Source: Alistipes sp.
GTDB taxonomy: Bacteria; Bacteroidota; Bacteroidia; Bacteroidales; Rikenellaceae
Length of the DNA: 15,610 bases
Reading direction: 5' to 3'
Assembly: GCA_020026415.1 (NCBI GenBank)
Contig: JAHHQL010000027.1
Coordinates: forward strand, 1-15,610
Below, one piece after another: positions 6,100-13,503 of the stretch. A model generated the notes under the pieces. That model made no database searches. It had not been told where the DNA came from and saw only the letters and a program-made list of their open reading frames with translations. Position numbers and translations under genes: made by a program. Position 1 is the first letter of the stretch, and each line of letters starts with the position of its first letter.

Positions 6100-8514
6100 A
6101 TGGAGCAGAAGAAAATCTTGAAGAAGGGGCTGAGCCCGAAAACGATAAAATGGATCTGGTGCATCGCGTTTGCACCCTTTGTGCTGGTCGGGCTGATGTT
6201 GGTTTTGACGGCACTCGGCGTGTTCGGTCGCATGCCCTCGTTCGAGGAGTTGGAAAACCCGCGCAGCAACCTTGCCACGGAGATCTATTCCGAGGAGGGG
6301 AAAGTGCTCGGTACGTTCTTCGTGCAGAACCGTTCCTATGTGCAGTATGCCGATCTTTACCCCGACGATTCGATCCTCCATATCGAAATGGACGGCCACA
6401 ACGTACCGCCTTTGATTGCCGCGTTGATCTCGACGGAGGATGCCCGTTTCCGTTCGCATTCGGGGATCGACATCCCGTCGCTGGCGCGTGTGGCCATCAA
6501 AACCCTTCTGTTGCAGCGTTCGCAGCAGGGTGGCGGTTCGACCATCACCCAGCAGTTGGCCAAGAACCTTTTCCCGCGCGACACGACCCACCGCGGTTCG
6601 TTCGCCCGAAAAGGCATGCTCGTACTCTCGAAATTCAAGGAGTGGATAACCGCCCTCAAACTCGAATATAACTATACGAAGGAGGAGATCGCCGTGATGT
6701 ATCTCAACACGGTGGCTTACGGTTCGAATGCTTACGGCATCAAGACCGCCGCCCAGACCTTCTTCAACAAAGAACCCCACGAACTCAACGTGCAGGAGGC
6801 CGCCATGCTGGTCGGCGTGGTGAATGCCCCGACACGTTACTCGCCCGTGCGCAACCCCAAAAATGCGTTGGCACGCCGCAACCTCGTCCTGTCGCGTATG
6901 GCCGAGCAGGGCGCAATCACGGAACATCAGTGTGATTCGATTTCGGCACTGCCCATCGTCCTGAACTACAAACCCGTATCGCACAATGCGGGTGCCGCGA
7001 CCTACTTCCGCGAGATGTTGCGTCTGGTGATGAGTTCGCCCGAACCCCGTCGCAATCAGTTTGCCAACGACTGGGACTATGAGCAGGCACTCAAGGAGTA
7101 CCGCGAGAACCCCATCTGCGGCTGGTGCTTGAAAAACAAGAAAGCCGACGGCACGAATTACGATATTTACCGTGACGGTCTGAAGATCTACACCACGATC
7201 AATTCCACGATGCAGCGTTATGCCGAGGAGGCCGTGCAGTGGCAGATGGAGAACGAGGTGCAGCCCAAGATGGACCGTCTGGTCAAACAGCGCGGTACGA
7301 TCTTCGCCGAAGGGTCGCGTCAGCAGCACGATCAGATCATCCGCAATGCGATTCGCTATTCGGATCGTATGCGCGAGATGCTCAATGCGGGTTTCACGCG
7401 GGAGGAGGCTCTGGCTTCGTTCAACAAGCCGTGTCCGATGAAGGTCTTCACCTACAAGGGCGACCGTGACACGGTGATGACCCCGCGCGACTCGATCCTC
7501 CACCACAAGAAAATCATGCGTGCGGCATTTGTCGCCATCGAACCCCAGACGGGTTATCTGAAAGCCTATGTCGGCGGCCCCAATTTCCGATACTTCAAGT
7601 ATGACATGGCGAGTCAGGGCAGGCGTCAGATCGGTTCGACGATCAAACCTTTCGTCTATACGTTTGCCATCGACCATCTGGGCATGACGCCCAACACGAT
7701 GGTGCCGAATCTGCCCGTGACGATCGAGACGGTGAACGGTACGCCGTGGTCGCCCAAGGAGGCCGGACGTGTGGAGCAGAACGGCGAACTTCACCCCTTG
7801 TCGTGGGGCTTGGCACGAAGCCGCAACAACTATTCGGCATGGATCATGAAGCAGGCCAAGCAGCCTGAGGCTGTCGCCGACTTCATCCACAATATGGGGC
7901 TGAAGGGATACATTGATCCCGTTCCCGCACTCTGTCTGGGTACACCCGAAACCAACGTCTATGAATTGACGAGTGCTTTCTCGACTTTCGCCAACGGCGG
8001 TGTGCACAACAATCCGATTTTTGTGACGCGCATCGAGGATCGTCAGGGCAATATCATTTCGAGTTTCATCCCCAAATCGCAGGATGCCATCAACGAAAGT
8101 ACGGCTTACACGATGCTGACGATGTTGCAGGGGGTGGTGACGGGCGGTACGGCAGGGCGTCTGAGATACCAGTTCGGATTTACGGATTGCGAATTGGGCG
8201 GAAAAACCGGAACGACGAACCACAACCGTGACGGTTGGTTTATGTGTGTCGCTCCCCACATCTGTGCCGGTGCATGGGTCGGCGGCGAAGATCAGATGGT
8301 ACACTTCCTGTGGGGCGGTGAAGGCAGCATTGTTGCCCTGCCGATCGTGGGGGAATTTCTGCGCAAGGTGTATGAGGACGGAACGCTCGGTGTGAGTCGC
8401 AGCGACAAGTTCAACCGTCCCGCGCGGATGCCGCACTACACGACCGAAGAACCTGCGCAGGCCGAGGTGCAGGCCGAAATAGAAAAGGAGGAGACCGAAG
8501 AGTTCTTCGATTAA
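6100..8514 (+). CDS. mrcA: Bifunctional class A penicillin-binding protein (PBP1A type)
   Basis: An 804-aa inner-membrane enzyme that polymerises lipid II into glycan strands and cross-links the peptides. A short basic cytoplasmic tail is followed by one membrane segment (about 18-42). The GT51 glycosyltransferase domain has catalytic E113 in EDARFRSHSGID, GGGSTITQQLAKN and the later NTVAYGSNAYGI. The transpeptidase domain shows all three penicillin-binding motifs: S513-T-I-K516, S574-R-N576 and K702-T-G-T705. A glutamate-rich tail (AEVQAEIEKEETEEFFD) ends the protein. Length and motif order are normal, so the enzyme should be active in both functions. The gene has its own promoter and is followed 77 nt later by asd. 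The mrcA symbol is used by family; PBP1A versus PBP1B cannot be separated with certainty. Confidence 0.93.
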   Translation: MEQKKILKKGLSPKTIKWIWCIAFAPFVLVGLMLVLTALGVFGRMPSFEELENPRSNLATEIYSEEGKVLGTFFVQNRSYVQYADLYPDDSILHIEMDGHNVPPLIAALISTEDARFRSHSGIDIPSLARVAIKTLLLQRSQQGGGSTITQQLAKNLFPRDTTHRGSFARKGMLVLSKFKEWITALKLEYNYTKEEIAVMYLNTVAYGSNAYGIKTAAQTFFNKEPHELNVQEAAMLVGVVNAPTRYSPVRNPKNALARRNLVLSRMAEQGAITEHQCDSISALPIVLNYKPVSHNAGAATYFREMLRLVMSSPEPRRNQFANDWDYEQALKEYRENPICGWCLKNKKADGTNYDIYRDGLKIYTTINSTMQRYAEEAVQWQMENEVQPKMDRLVKQRGTIFAEGSRQQHDQIIRNAIRYSDRMREMLNAGFTREEALASFNKPCPMKVFTYKGDRDTVMTPRDSILHHKKIMRAAFVAIEPQTGYLKAYVGGPNFRYFKYDMASQGRRQIGSTIKPFVYTFAIDHLGMTPNTMVPNLPVTIETVNGTPWSPKEAGRVEQNGELHPLSWGLARSRNNYSAWIMKQAKQPEAVADFIHNMGLKGYIDPVPALCLGTPETNVYELTSAFSTFANGGVHNNPIFVTRIEDRQGNIISSFIPKSQDAINESTAYTMLTMLQGVVTGGTAGRLRYQFGFTDCELGGKTGTTNHNRDGWFMCVAPHICAGAWVGGEDQMVHFLWGGEGSIVALPIVGEFLRKVYEDGTLGVSRSDKFNRPARMPHYTTEEPAQAEVQAEIEKEETEEFFD

Positions 8515-8591
8515 TCCTCTTGGGGGCGGCTTTGTCGGAAGGCGGCTCTCTGCAAGTAGAAAAATTTAGAACTTAATAAATCATAAGTGCC

Positions 8592-9587
8592 ATGAAGGTA
8601 GCAGTTGTCGGTGCCAGCGGTGCCGTAGGACAGGAATTTCTCAACATTCTGGAACATCGCGATCTGAAAATCGACGAACTTGTGTTGTTCGGTTCGGAGC
8701 GCAGTGCAGGTCGCAAATATAATTATCGCGGTCGGGAACTGACCGTAAAGTTGTTGCAGCACAACGACGATTTCAAGGGAATTGACTATGCGCTGGTGTC
8801 GGCCGGCGGATCGACCTCGAAGGAGTTTGCCGAGACGATCACCAAACACGGCACCATCATGATCGACAATTCGAGTGCCTTCCGTATGGACAAGGATGTG
8901 CCTCTGGTTGTCCCTGAGGTGAATGCCGGGGATGCCAAGAACGCACCCCGTCGCATCATCGCCAACCCCAACTGCACGACGATTCAGATGGTCGTGGCGT
9001 TGAAAGCCATCGAGGAGGTGTCGCACATCCGTCGCGTACACGTTGCCACCTATCAGTCGGCGAGCGGAGCGGGTGCACAGGGTATGGCCGAATTGGAGTT
9101 GCAAAACCGCGAGTTGGTCGAGGGCAAAGAGCCGACCGTGGCGAAGTTTGCCTATCAGTTGGCCTACAACGTGATTCCCCATATTGATGTTTTTGCCGAT
9201 GAAGACTACACGAAAGAGGAGTTGAAGATGTTCAACGAGACGCGCAAGATCATGCACTCGGACATCAAGGTGTCGGCAACGTGTGTGCGTGTTCCCGTGA
9301 TGCGTGCCCACTCGGAGAGCATCTGGGTGGAGACCGAGCGTCCCGTATCGCCTGCCGAAGCACGTGCCGCATTCGAGAGGGCCGAGGGTATTGTCGTGAT
9401 GGACGAACCCGAAAAGAAATCTTATCCCATGCCCCTGTTTCTGGCAGGTCGTGATGAGGTGTTCGTGGGGCGTATCCGCAAGGATCTCACTTCGGAGAAC
9501 GGCCTGACGTTCTGGTGTGTCAGCGATCAGATCCGCAAGGGTGCTGCGCTGAATGCCGTGCAGATCCTCGAATCGCTGATCCGATAA
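8592..9587 (+). CDS. asd: Aspartate-semialdehyde dehydrogenase
   Basis: Reduces aspartyl-4-phosphate to aspartate-4-semialdehyde with NADPH, the step after LysC; cytosolic. The 331-aa protein starts with the Rossmann signature VAVVGASGAVGQEF, has the catalytic cysteine C128 in NPNCTTIQ, the conserved SGAGAQGMAEL stretch, and the active-site histidine H240 in RVPVMRAHSE. Length is normal for bacterial Asd. The ATG at 8592 places the Rossmann glycines at residues 8-13, as expected. I found no convincing promoter box in the 77-nt gap after the penicillin-binding protein gene, so read-through from that gene is possible. A strong terminator follows. Its product feeds diaminopimelate for peptidoglycan, which loosely ties it to its neighbour. 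Confidence 0.96.
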   Translation: MKVAVVGASGAVGQEFLNILEHRDLKIDELVLFGSERSAGRKYNYRGRELTVKLLQHNDDFKGIDYALVSAGGSTSKEFAETITKHGTIMIDNSSAFRMDKDVPLVVPEVNAGDAKNAPRRIIANPNCTTIQMVVALKAIEEVSHIRRVHVATYQSASGAGAQGMAELELQNRELVEGKEPTVAKFAYQLAYNVIPHIDVFADEDYTKEELKMFNETRKIMHSDIKVSATCVRVPVMRAHSESIWVETERPVSPAEARAAFERAEGIVVMDEPEKKSYPMPLFLAGRDEVFVGRIRKDLTSENGLTFWCVSDQIRKGAALNAVQILESLIR

Positions 9588-9610
9588 TAATATATATAGG
9601 TATCTTTTGA

Positions 9611-9648
9611 CAGTCTCCGAACCTGTGTGGTTCGGGGATTGTTTTTTT
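9611..9648 (+). terminator. Intrinsic terminator after asd
   Basis: A 13-bp stem (9611-9623 with 9629-9641, two G-T wobbles) with loop TGTGT is followed by seven T's (9642-9648). It begins 23 nt after the asd stop codon. Confidence 0.9.
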
Positions 9649-9673
9649 GTATAGCGGAGAGGGGTGACGGGCA

Positions 9674-9719
9674 AAAAAATCCGCGTGTCGGAAAAAATGA
9701 CGGGCGCGGGGGATTTTTT
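9674..9719. other. Imperfect inverted repeat with A/T ends
   Basis: AAAAAATCC (9674-9682) pairs with GGATTTTTT (9711-9719), and inside it GCG (9683-9685) can pair with CGC (9705-9707) past a GGG bulge. The shape resembles a bidirectional terminator, but a good plus-strand terminator already lies just upstream and a minus-strand one just downstream. The rest of the 288-nt gap between asd and rplS is purine-rich with nothing else recognisable. Confidence 0.35.
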
Positions 9720-9815
9720 AGAAAAATTGAGGCGGCGGGAAAAGGCGGATTTCGGGAAAGGGCGAACGGGTGACGCGCTGTATAAAACGGTAGGAGCGTT
9801 CTTGGGGAAAGATGT

Positions 9816-9854
9816 AAAAAATAAAGGGATCGGATAAGTCCGATCCCTTTATTT
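9816..9854 (-). terminator. Intrinsic terminator after rplS
   Basis: A 16-bp perfect stem (9819-9834 with 9839-9854) closes a 4-nt loop. Read on the minus strand it ends in a T-rich run and lies 22 nt beyond the rplS stop codon. The A/T-rich base of the stem might give weak function in the other direction too. Confidence 0.85.
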
Positions 9855-9875
9855 GGGTTGCAATGATTTGCCGGA

Positions 9876-10253
9876 TTATTTGTCCGTGCGAACCATACGC
9901 TTCTCTTTGATGCGGGCCTTCTTACCGGTCAAGTTGCGGAAGTAGTAGATACGTGCACGACGTACAACACCTACCTTGTTCAACTCGATGTGGTCGATGT
10001 GAGGCGAGTAGAGCGGGAAGATACGCTCAACACCCACGCCGTTCGACATCTTGCGGATGGTGAACATCTTCGTCTTGCCGGTACCCTTGATCTGGATTAC
10101 CACACCACGGAAACTCTGGATACGCTCCTTGTTACCCTCGACGATTTTGTAAGATACGGTGATCGTGTCACCTGCCTTGAACGACGGAATGTCTGCGTCG
10201 GTCTTCTGCCACATCTGCTCGTTTACGAGCTTGATGATTGCGTCCTTGTTCAT
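9876..10253 (-). CDS. rplS: 50S ribosomal protein L19
   Basis: A 125-aa protein of the L19 family, located at the 30S-50S interface in assembled ribosomes. Diagnostic stretches are FKAGDTITVSYKIVEGNKERIQSFRGVVIQ, then FTIRKMSNGVGVERIFPLYSPHI and VGVVRRARIYYFRNLTGKKARIKEK near the end. Length is normal. The ATG at 10253 gives the standard N-terminus; the bases before it are A/T-rich with no Shine-Dalgarno match. It is the only gene in its transcription unit here (no trmD, rimM or rpsP beside it, although those partners are frequent in other phyla). A strong terminator follows. A 462-nt gap precedes it, so a long leader is possible. Confidence 0.98.
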   Translation of the reverse strand: MNKDAIIKLVNEQMWQKTDADIPSFKAGDTITVSYKIVEGNKERIQSFRGVVIQIKGTGKTKMFTIRKMSNGVGVERIFPLYSPHIDHIELNKVGVVRRARIYYFRNLTGKKARIKEKRMVRTDK

Positions 10254-10425
10254 TTTATTGCAATAAATTAATTGTTTTTACATTCAACATTCCCGCTGTA
10301 CCCCGCCTACCATGACCATGCGATTGATCGTCAATCCCGCGAAACCGAAAAATAAAGTCGGACATCACTGCCTTATTTTCTTTCCCGTTGTCTTTCGGAC
10401 TGTCTTCGGAACAGAACTTGCGCCC

Positions 10426-10486
10426 TATTCTCCGACCGAACTCCCGACCGATCTTCCGACCTGTCCTCCGTTCCGTCTTTCCGACC
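10426..10486 (-). repeat. Degenerate 12-nt tandem repeat
   Basis: Read on the minus strand, five units follow each other: GGTCGGAAAGAC, a diverged 13-nt unit (GGAACGGAGGACA), GGTCGGAAGATC, GGTCGGGAGTTC and GGTCGGAGAATA. Further purine-rich CCGAAGAC-like units continue to about 10390. Period 12 is a multiple of three, which explains the R/G/K-rich translation. It would lie in the 5' leader of rplS if transcription starts near 10548. Confidence 0.65.
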
Positions 10487-10554
10487 GCCCGCGACTTGCT
10501 CCGCACCCGGCGTAGTACCCAATGAAAGAGGTTGATATGCACCCTTGGGGAGGG

Positions 10555-10562
10555 CAAAGATA
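10555..10562 (-). promoter_or_regulatory. Possible -7 box for a long rplS leader
   Basis: TATCTTTG on the minus strand is a perfect -7 box, but the nearest TTG upstream is only 15 nt away instead of about 20, so the promoter is uncertain. If used, it would give rplS a leader of about 295 nt containing the 12-nt repeat. I found no better promoter closer to rplS. Confidence 0.35.
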
Positions 10563-10624
10563 AGAAGAAAAACCGAACAAACCGCTGAAATAGAGGAAAA
10601 ATTTCAAGAAGGAGGATTTATTCG

Positions 10625-10632
10625 TATATTTG
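10625..10632 (+). promoter_or_regulatory. -7 box of surE
   Basis: TATATTTG fits the -7 consensus and is followed by GC, as in other promoters here. The -33 region has only a weak TTT-rich match. It would give a leader of about 75 nt before the ATG at 10716. Confidence 0.5.
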
Positions 10633-10715
10633 CACCCGAAATTCAACGAGAAAATGTAGTACCGGGGGTAACTCGTTTGTAATGATGACGATTGCCTCGT
10701 AAATGAAAATTTGAG

Positions 10716-11486
10716 ATGAAAGAAAGATTGATCCTTGTGACGAATGACGACGGAGTGGATTCCAAAGGTATCCGTGCCGCAATCGAGGTGGCACGTACCT
10801 TCGGACGGGTAGTCGTGGTCGCTCCCGAAACGATGCAGAGCGGCAAAAGTTCGTCCATCACTTTGTATGATCCGCTCTTCCTGCGTCATGTGCATGAAGA
10901 AGAGCGTCTGAAAATATATGCGTTTTCGGGTACGCCGGTCGATTGCGTGAAGATGGCGTTCGACTATCTGCTCAAGGACGAAAAGGTCGATCTGGTGATT
11001 TCGGGTATCAACCACGGCTCGAATGCCGCCATCAACGTGATCTATTCGGGGACGATGGGTGCCGCCATAGAGGGCAGTTTCTACAATTGTCCTTCGGTGG
11101 GTCTGTCGCTTACGTCGCACGATCCCGATGCCGATTTCGAGGCTTCGATCGAATGGGGACGCAAAATTATCGGCGATATTCTGGAACACGACATCAATTT
11201 GCCGCTGTGTCTGAACGTCAATGTTCCCGAAGGCCGTCCCGAAGAGATTCAGGGTGTGAAACTCTGCCGTCAGAACCGCGGCTCGTGGCGCGAGGAATTT
11301 TTCTTGAGAGAAGATCCCCGCGGTCGCGAGTATTTCTGGCTGACGGGCAGGTTCTACGACGACGAACCCGATGCAAAAGATACCGACGAACACGCATTGG
11401 CCGATAAATATGTGGCAGTGGTCCCCGTGCAGGCCGACATGACGGATTACAGCCAGATGAAAAATCTTGCAAAAATCATGAAATAA
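10716..11486 (+). CDS. surE: 5'/3'-nucleotidase SurE
   Basis: A 256-aa metal-dependent nucleotidase that removes phosphate from nucleoside monophosphates (family knowledge); cytosolic. The N-terminal ILVTNDDGVDSKGI carries the metal-binding D11 and D12 of SurE. The SGKSSSIT segment and the signature SGINHGSNAAINVIYSGTMGAAIEG follow in the expected order. Length is normal. The ATG at 10716 places TNDDG at residues 9-13, as in the family. Upstream is a TATATTTG box. Immediately after its stop codon come a promoter and a terminator-like hairpin belonging to, or shared with, the following sensor kinase gene. Confidence 0.96.
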   Translation: MKERLILVTNDDGVDSKGIRAAIEVARTFGRVVVVAPETMQSGKSSSITLYDPLFLRHVHEEERLKIYAFSGTPVDCVKMAFDYLLKDEKVDLVISGINHGSNAAINVIYSGTMGAAIEGSFYNCPSVGLSLTSHDPDADFEASIEWGRKIIGDILEHDINLPLCLNVNVPEGRPEEIQGVKLCRQNRGSWREEFFLREDPRGREYFWLTGRFYDDEPDAKDTDEHALADKYVAVVPVQADMTDYSQMKNLAKIMK

Positions 11487-11497
11487 TCCTACCTTTG
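11467..11497 (+). promoter_or_regulatory. Promoter for the sensor kinase operon
   Basis: TTG (11467-11469), exactly 20 nt, then TACCTTTG (11490-11497) gives a full consensus match. The -33 element overlaps the last codons of surE. Initiation near 11503 would give a leader of about 65 nt before the ATG at 11568, and that leader contains the hairpin at 11513-11542. Confidence 0.75.
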
Positions 11498-11512
11498 TAT
11501 AAGGTGCATGGA

Positions 11513-11542
11513 GGGGTGTCGTGCAAACGGCATCCCTTTTTT
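11513..11542 (+). terminator. Terminator-like hairpin in the sensor kinase leader
   Basis: GGGGTGTCG (11513-11521) pairs along its full 9 bp with CGGCATCCC (11528-11536), including two G-T wobbles, around loop TGCAAA, and is followed by six T's (11537-11542). It is either the surE terminator or an attenuator of the kinase operon, because the kinase promoter lies upstream of it. Confidence 0.7.
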
Positions 11543-11567
11543 CATCGGATTCCTAAAATTTCGGCCT

Positions 11568-12548
11568 ATGTTGATCAAAGTTTTGTTGGTGTTGGCCATC
11601 CTCATCCAGAGCGTCGCAACGATTTATGCCCTGCGTCTGGTGCGGACGACCAAGTACAATTCGGTGTGGATCCTGTTTATCATCGGATTCTCGTTGCTCT
11701 CCGTCGAACGACTCGTCCAGCTGTTCGTTGCCGATGAGGGTACGTATGTCGAACATTGGTGGTTCGCCTATCTGGGAATCGTCATCTCGATCTGCTTGTC
11801 GATCGGTGTGATGTATGCCCACAAACTGTTCAAATACATCGGACGACTGACCCGTCAGCGTCAGTTGCTCAACAAACGAATCCTTACGGCCGTGTTGCGT
11901 ACCGAAGAAAAAACCCGTTCGCGCTTCTCGAAGGAGTTGCACGACGGACTGGGCCCGCTGCTGTCGTCGGCCAAAATGTCGTTGTCGGCACTTTCGTTGC
12001 AGGAGCAGAACCCCGAACAGAAGGAGATCATCAAAAATACGACTTACGTCATCGACGAGGCAATCCGTTCGTTGCGCGAAATCTCGAATAACCTTTCGCC
12101 CCACGTGCTGAACGATTTCGGACTGGCACGCGGGGTGCAGAATTTTATCGACAAGAGTATTGCGATGCACGAGGTCAAGATCCGTTTTACGACGAACTTG
12201 AAGACGGAGCGTTACGATACGGATGTCGAGGTGATTTTCTATCGCGTGATCTGCGAGTTGATCAATAATTCGCTGAAACATTCGGGTTGCACGCACATCA
12301 ATCTTTCGCTGGCGCAGAACGGCGCGGATCTGGCGTTGGAATATACCGACAACGGCTGCGGATTCAATCCCGATGCCATGATGGATTGCGGCATGGGCTT
12401 GTCGAACATCTCGTCGAGAATCAATTCGTTGGGCGGAACGGTCGATTTCAAGTCGGCCAAAGGCATGGGTATGCGTGCCGCAATCCGAGTGAATACCAAA
12501 CAGGAACTCCTTCAGGAGGAGTCGTTAAGAGATCGTAAATTAAAATAA
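11568..12548 (+). CDS. Sensor histidine kinase, NarL/HPK7 type
   Basis: A 326-aa inner-membrane kinase that autophosphorylates and passes phosphate to the response regulator encoded next. Three hydrophobic segments (about 2-24, 32-54 and 63-87) leave no sizeable periplasmic sensor domain. A short coiled-coil linker leads to a HisKA_3 dimerisation domain with phospho-acceptor H125 in FSKELHDGLGPLLSSAK. The ATPase domain has the N-box ELINNSLKHS (E230, N233, N234), then DNGCGF and GMGLSNI. An upstream ATG at 11508 would add 20 residues, but that extension would be translated through the terminator-like hairpin and sits almost at the predicted transcription start. The ATG at 11568 leads directly into the first membrane helix, so I prefer it. 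The stop codon is one base before the regulator's ATG. The signal is unknown. Confidence 0.9.
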   Translation: MLIKVLLVLAILIQSVATIYALRLVRTTKYNSVWILFIIGFSLLSVERLVQLFVADEGTYVEHWWFAYLGIVISICLSIGVMYAHKLFKYIGRLTRQRQLLNKRILTAVLRTEEKTRSRFSKELHDGLGPLLSSAKMSLSALSLQEQNPEQKEIIKNTTYVIDEAIRSLREISNNLSPHVLNDFGLARGVQNFIDKSIAMHEVKIRFTTNLKTERYDTDVEVIFYRVICELINNSLKHSGCTHINLSLAQNGADLALEYTDNGCGFNPDAMMDCGMGLSNISSRINSLGGTVDFKSAKGMGMRAAIRVNTKQELLQEESLRDRKLK

Positions 12549-12549
12549 A

Positions 12550-13185
12550 ATGGGGTATCGTATAGTTTTGGTCGATGACCATTCGTTGTTTCGCAGCGGA
12601 TTGAAAGGACTTTTGGAGCGTTATGCGGGATGCAGCGTGGTGGCCGAGGCCGGTGACGGAGAGGAATTTTTGAAATTGGTGCCCGATTTGGAGGCCGATG
12701 TGGTGTTTATGGATTTCTCGATGCCGGGTTTGGACGGGGCGCAAACCACCGAGCGGGCATTGGCTCGGCGTTCTGATCTGAAGATCATCACGCTGTCGAT
12801 GTTCGGTGAGGAGAGTTACTATCAGCGCATGGTCGAGGCGGGTGCACGCGGATTCCTGTTGAAGGATTCGGATATGGGCGATGTGATCGAGGCGATCGAA
12901 ACGGTGGTCGGCGGGGGCAGTTATTTCAGTCCCGCGTTGTTGGCCTCGTTGGCGGGGCGTATGCGTACGCGCGATGAAGCCGACGACGAACAACTCTCGT
13001 CCCGCGAGCGTGAGATCCTCGTGGCGGTGTGTCGCGGTTTGTCGAATCAGGAAATTGCCGACGAATTGTTCATTTCAAAACGCACGGTGGACAAGCATCG
13101 CGCCAACATCCTCGAAAAAACGGGGTGCAAGAATACGGCATCGTTGGTGGTCTATGCCATCAAAAATCATATTGTGGAGTTATAG
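12550..13185 (+). CDS. NarL/FixJ-family response regulator
   Basis: A 211-aa DNA-binding regulator and the likely partner of the kinase ending one base earlier. The receiver domain (about 3-120) has acidic residues D9/D10 in VLVDDHSLFRSG, the phosphorylation site D55 in VVFMDFSMPGLDG, a conserved serine/threonine in TLSMF and K104 in GFLLKDS. A short linker leads to a LuxR-type helix-turn-helix (about 145-205): LSSREREILVAVCRGLSNQEIADELFISKRTVDKHRANI, quoted here as the stretch between residues about 148 and 186. Length and layout are standard. The target genes are not apparent; neighbouring genes show no obvious shared operator. A terminator follows 22 nt after the stop. Confidence 0.95.
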   Translation: MGYRIVLVDDHSLFRSGLKGLLERYAGCSVVAEAGDGEEFLKLVPDLEADVVFMDFSMPGLDGAQTTERALARRSDLKIITLSMFGEESYYQRMVEAGARGFLLKDSDMGDVIEAIETVVGGGSYFSPALLASLAGRMRTRDEADDEQLSSREREILVAVCRGLSNQEIADELFISKRTVDKHRANILEKTGCKNTASLVVYAIKNHIVEL

Positions 13186-13207
13186 CGGCGAAATATTTCA
13201 TTAGCAG

Positions 13208-13241
13208 AAAGACGGGAGGTGGTGATCTTCCGTCTTTTTTT
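13208..13241 (+). terminator. Intrinsic terminator of the two-component operon
   Basis: AAAGACGGGAG (13208-13218) pairs with CTTCCGTCTTT (13227-13237) over 11 bp with one wobble, and the T-run extends to 13241. Confidence 0.88.
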
Positions 13242-13437
13242 GCGAATTTTTCGGGAACGAGGTCTGCCGAGCAGAATTTTTTATATGGGCGGAGAACGGT
13301 TTGCGCCAAGGGACGGGAACACCCGCCCCGACGAACGATGGGGGGGGCGATGCGCCGATTTTTAGTCGGATGTATCGAGCAACCCGTGGAGAGAAATAGA
13401 AATATCCGCCCTGCCCCTTCCAATCTGCTCTCCGGAC

Positions 13438-13470
13438 AAAAAAAACGGACTCCGAAGAATCCGGAATCCG
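13438..13470 (-). terminator. Intrinsic terminator of rpmI-rplT
   Basis: On the minus strand, CGGATTCCG (13470-13462) pairs with CGGAGTCCG (13454-13446) around a 7-nt loop and is followed by eight T's (13445-13438). The single non-Watson-Crick pair is a G-T wobble on the minus strand but a C-A mismatch on the plus strand, which fixes the direction. Confidence 0.88.
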
Positions 13471-13479
13471 TTTAGCAGG

Positions 13480-13499
13480 TTGCGTCCCGAAGGACGCAA
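13480..13499 (-). other. UUCG-tetraloop hairpin just after rplT
   Basis: TTGCGTCC (minus strand, 13499-13492) pairs perfectly with GGACGCAA (13487-13480) around TTCG, giving the extra-stable C(UUCG)G loop. It starts four bases after the rplT stop and precedes the true terminator. A role in protecting the 3' end or aiding termination is inferred. Confidence 0.75.
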
Positions 13500-13503
13500 A
13501 ACC

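Larger units (their letters stand above)
10254..10715. other. 462-nt gap between rplS and surE
   Basis: This divergent intergenic region holds a degenerate 12-nt tandem repeat (10426-10486), a possible minus-strand -7 box (10555-10562) and a plus-strand -7 box for surE (10625-10632). Open frames on both strands across it (for example 10255-10557 minus and 10312-10515 plus) are low-complexity, rich in R/G/K or P/T, and show no recognisable family. I do not call them genes. I see no tRNA-, RNase P- or tmRNA-like core. Confidence 0.6.
13186..13503. other. 318-nt gap between convergent genes
   Basis: This gap holds the terminator of the regulator operon at its left end and two hairpins of the rplT unit at its right end. 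Between them, about 13242-13437, I see no gene, promoter or RNA, only G-rich unremarkable sequence with a run of seven G's near 13339. Confidence 0.7.

Noticed and set aside
5986..8436. Long open frame (816 codons) on the minus strand opposite the penicillin-binding protein gene
   Set aside because: It mirrors a gene with all catalytic motifs intact on the plus strand; the translation is rich in H, R and G with no family resemblance, as expected of an antisense shadow in biased codon use.
10255..10557. Possible 100-aa basic protein upstream of rplS (minus strand)
   Set aside because: The R/G/K-rich segment comes from the 12-nt DNA repeat, whose period keeps the frame open. No start context or family was recognised.
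11508..11567. Upstream ATG (11508) as start of the sensor kinase
   Set aside because: It would lie only about five bases after the predicted transcription start and run through a terminator-like hairpin; the ATG at 11568 leads straight into the first membrane helix.
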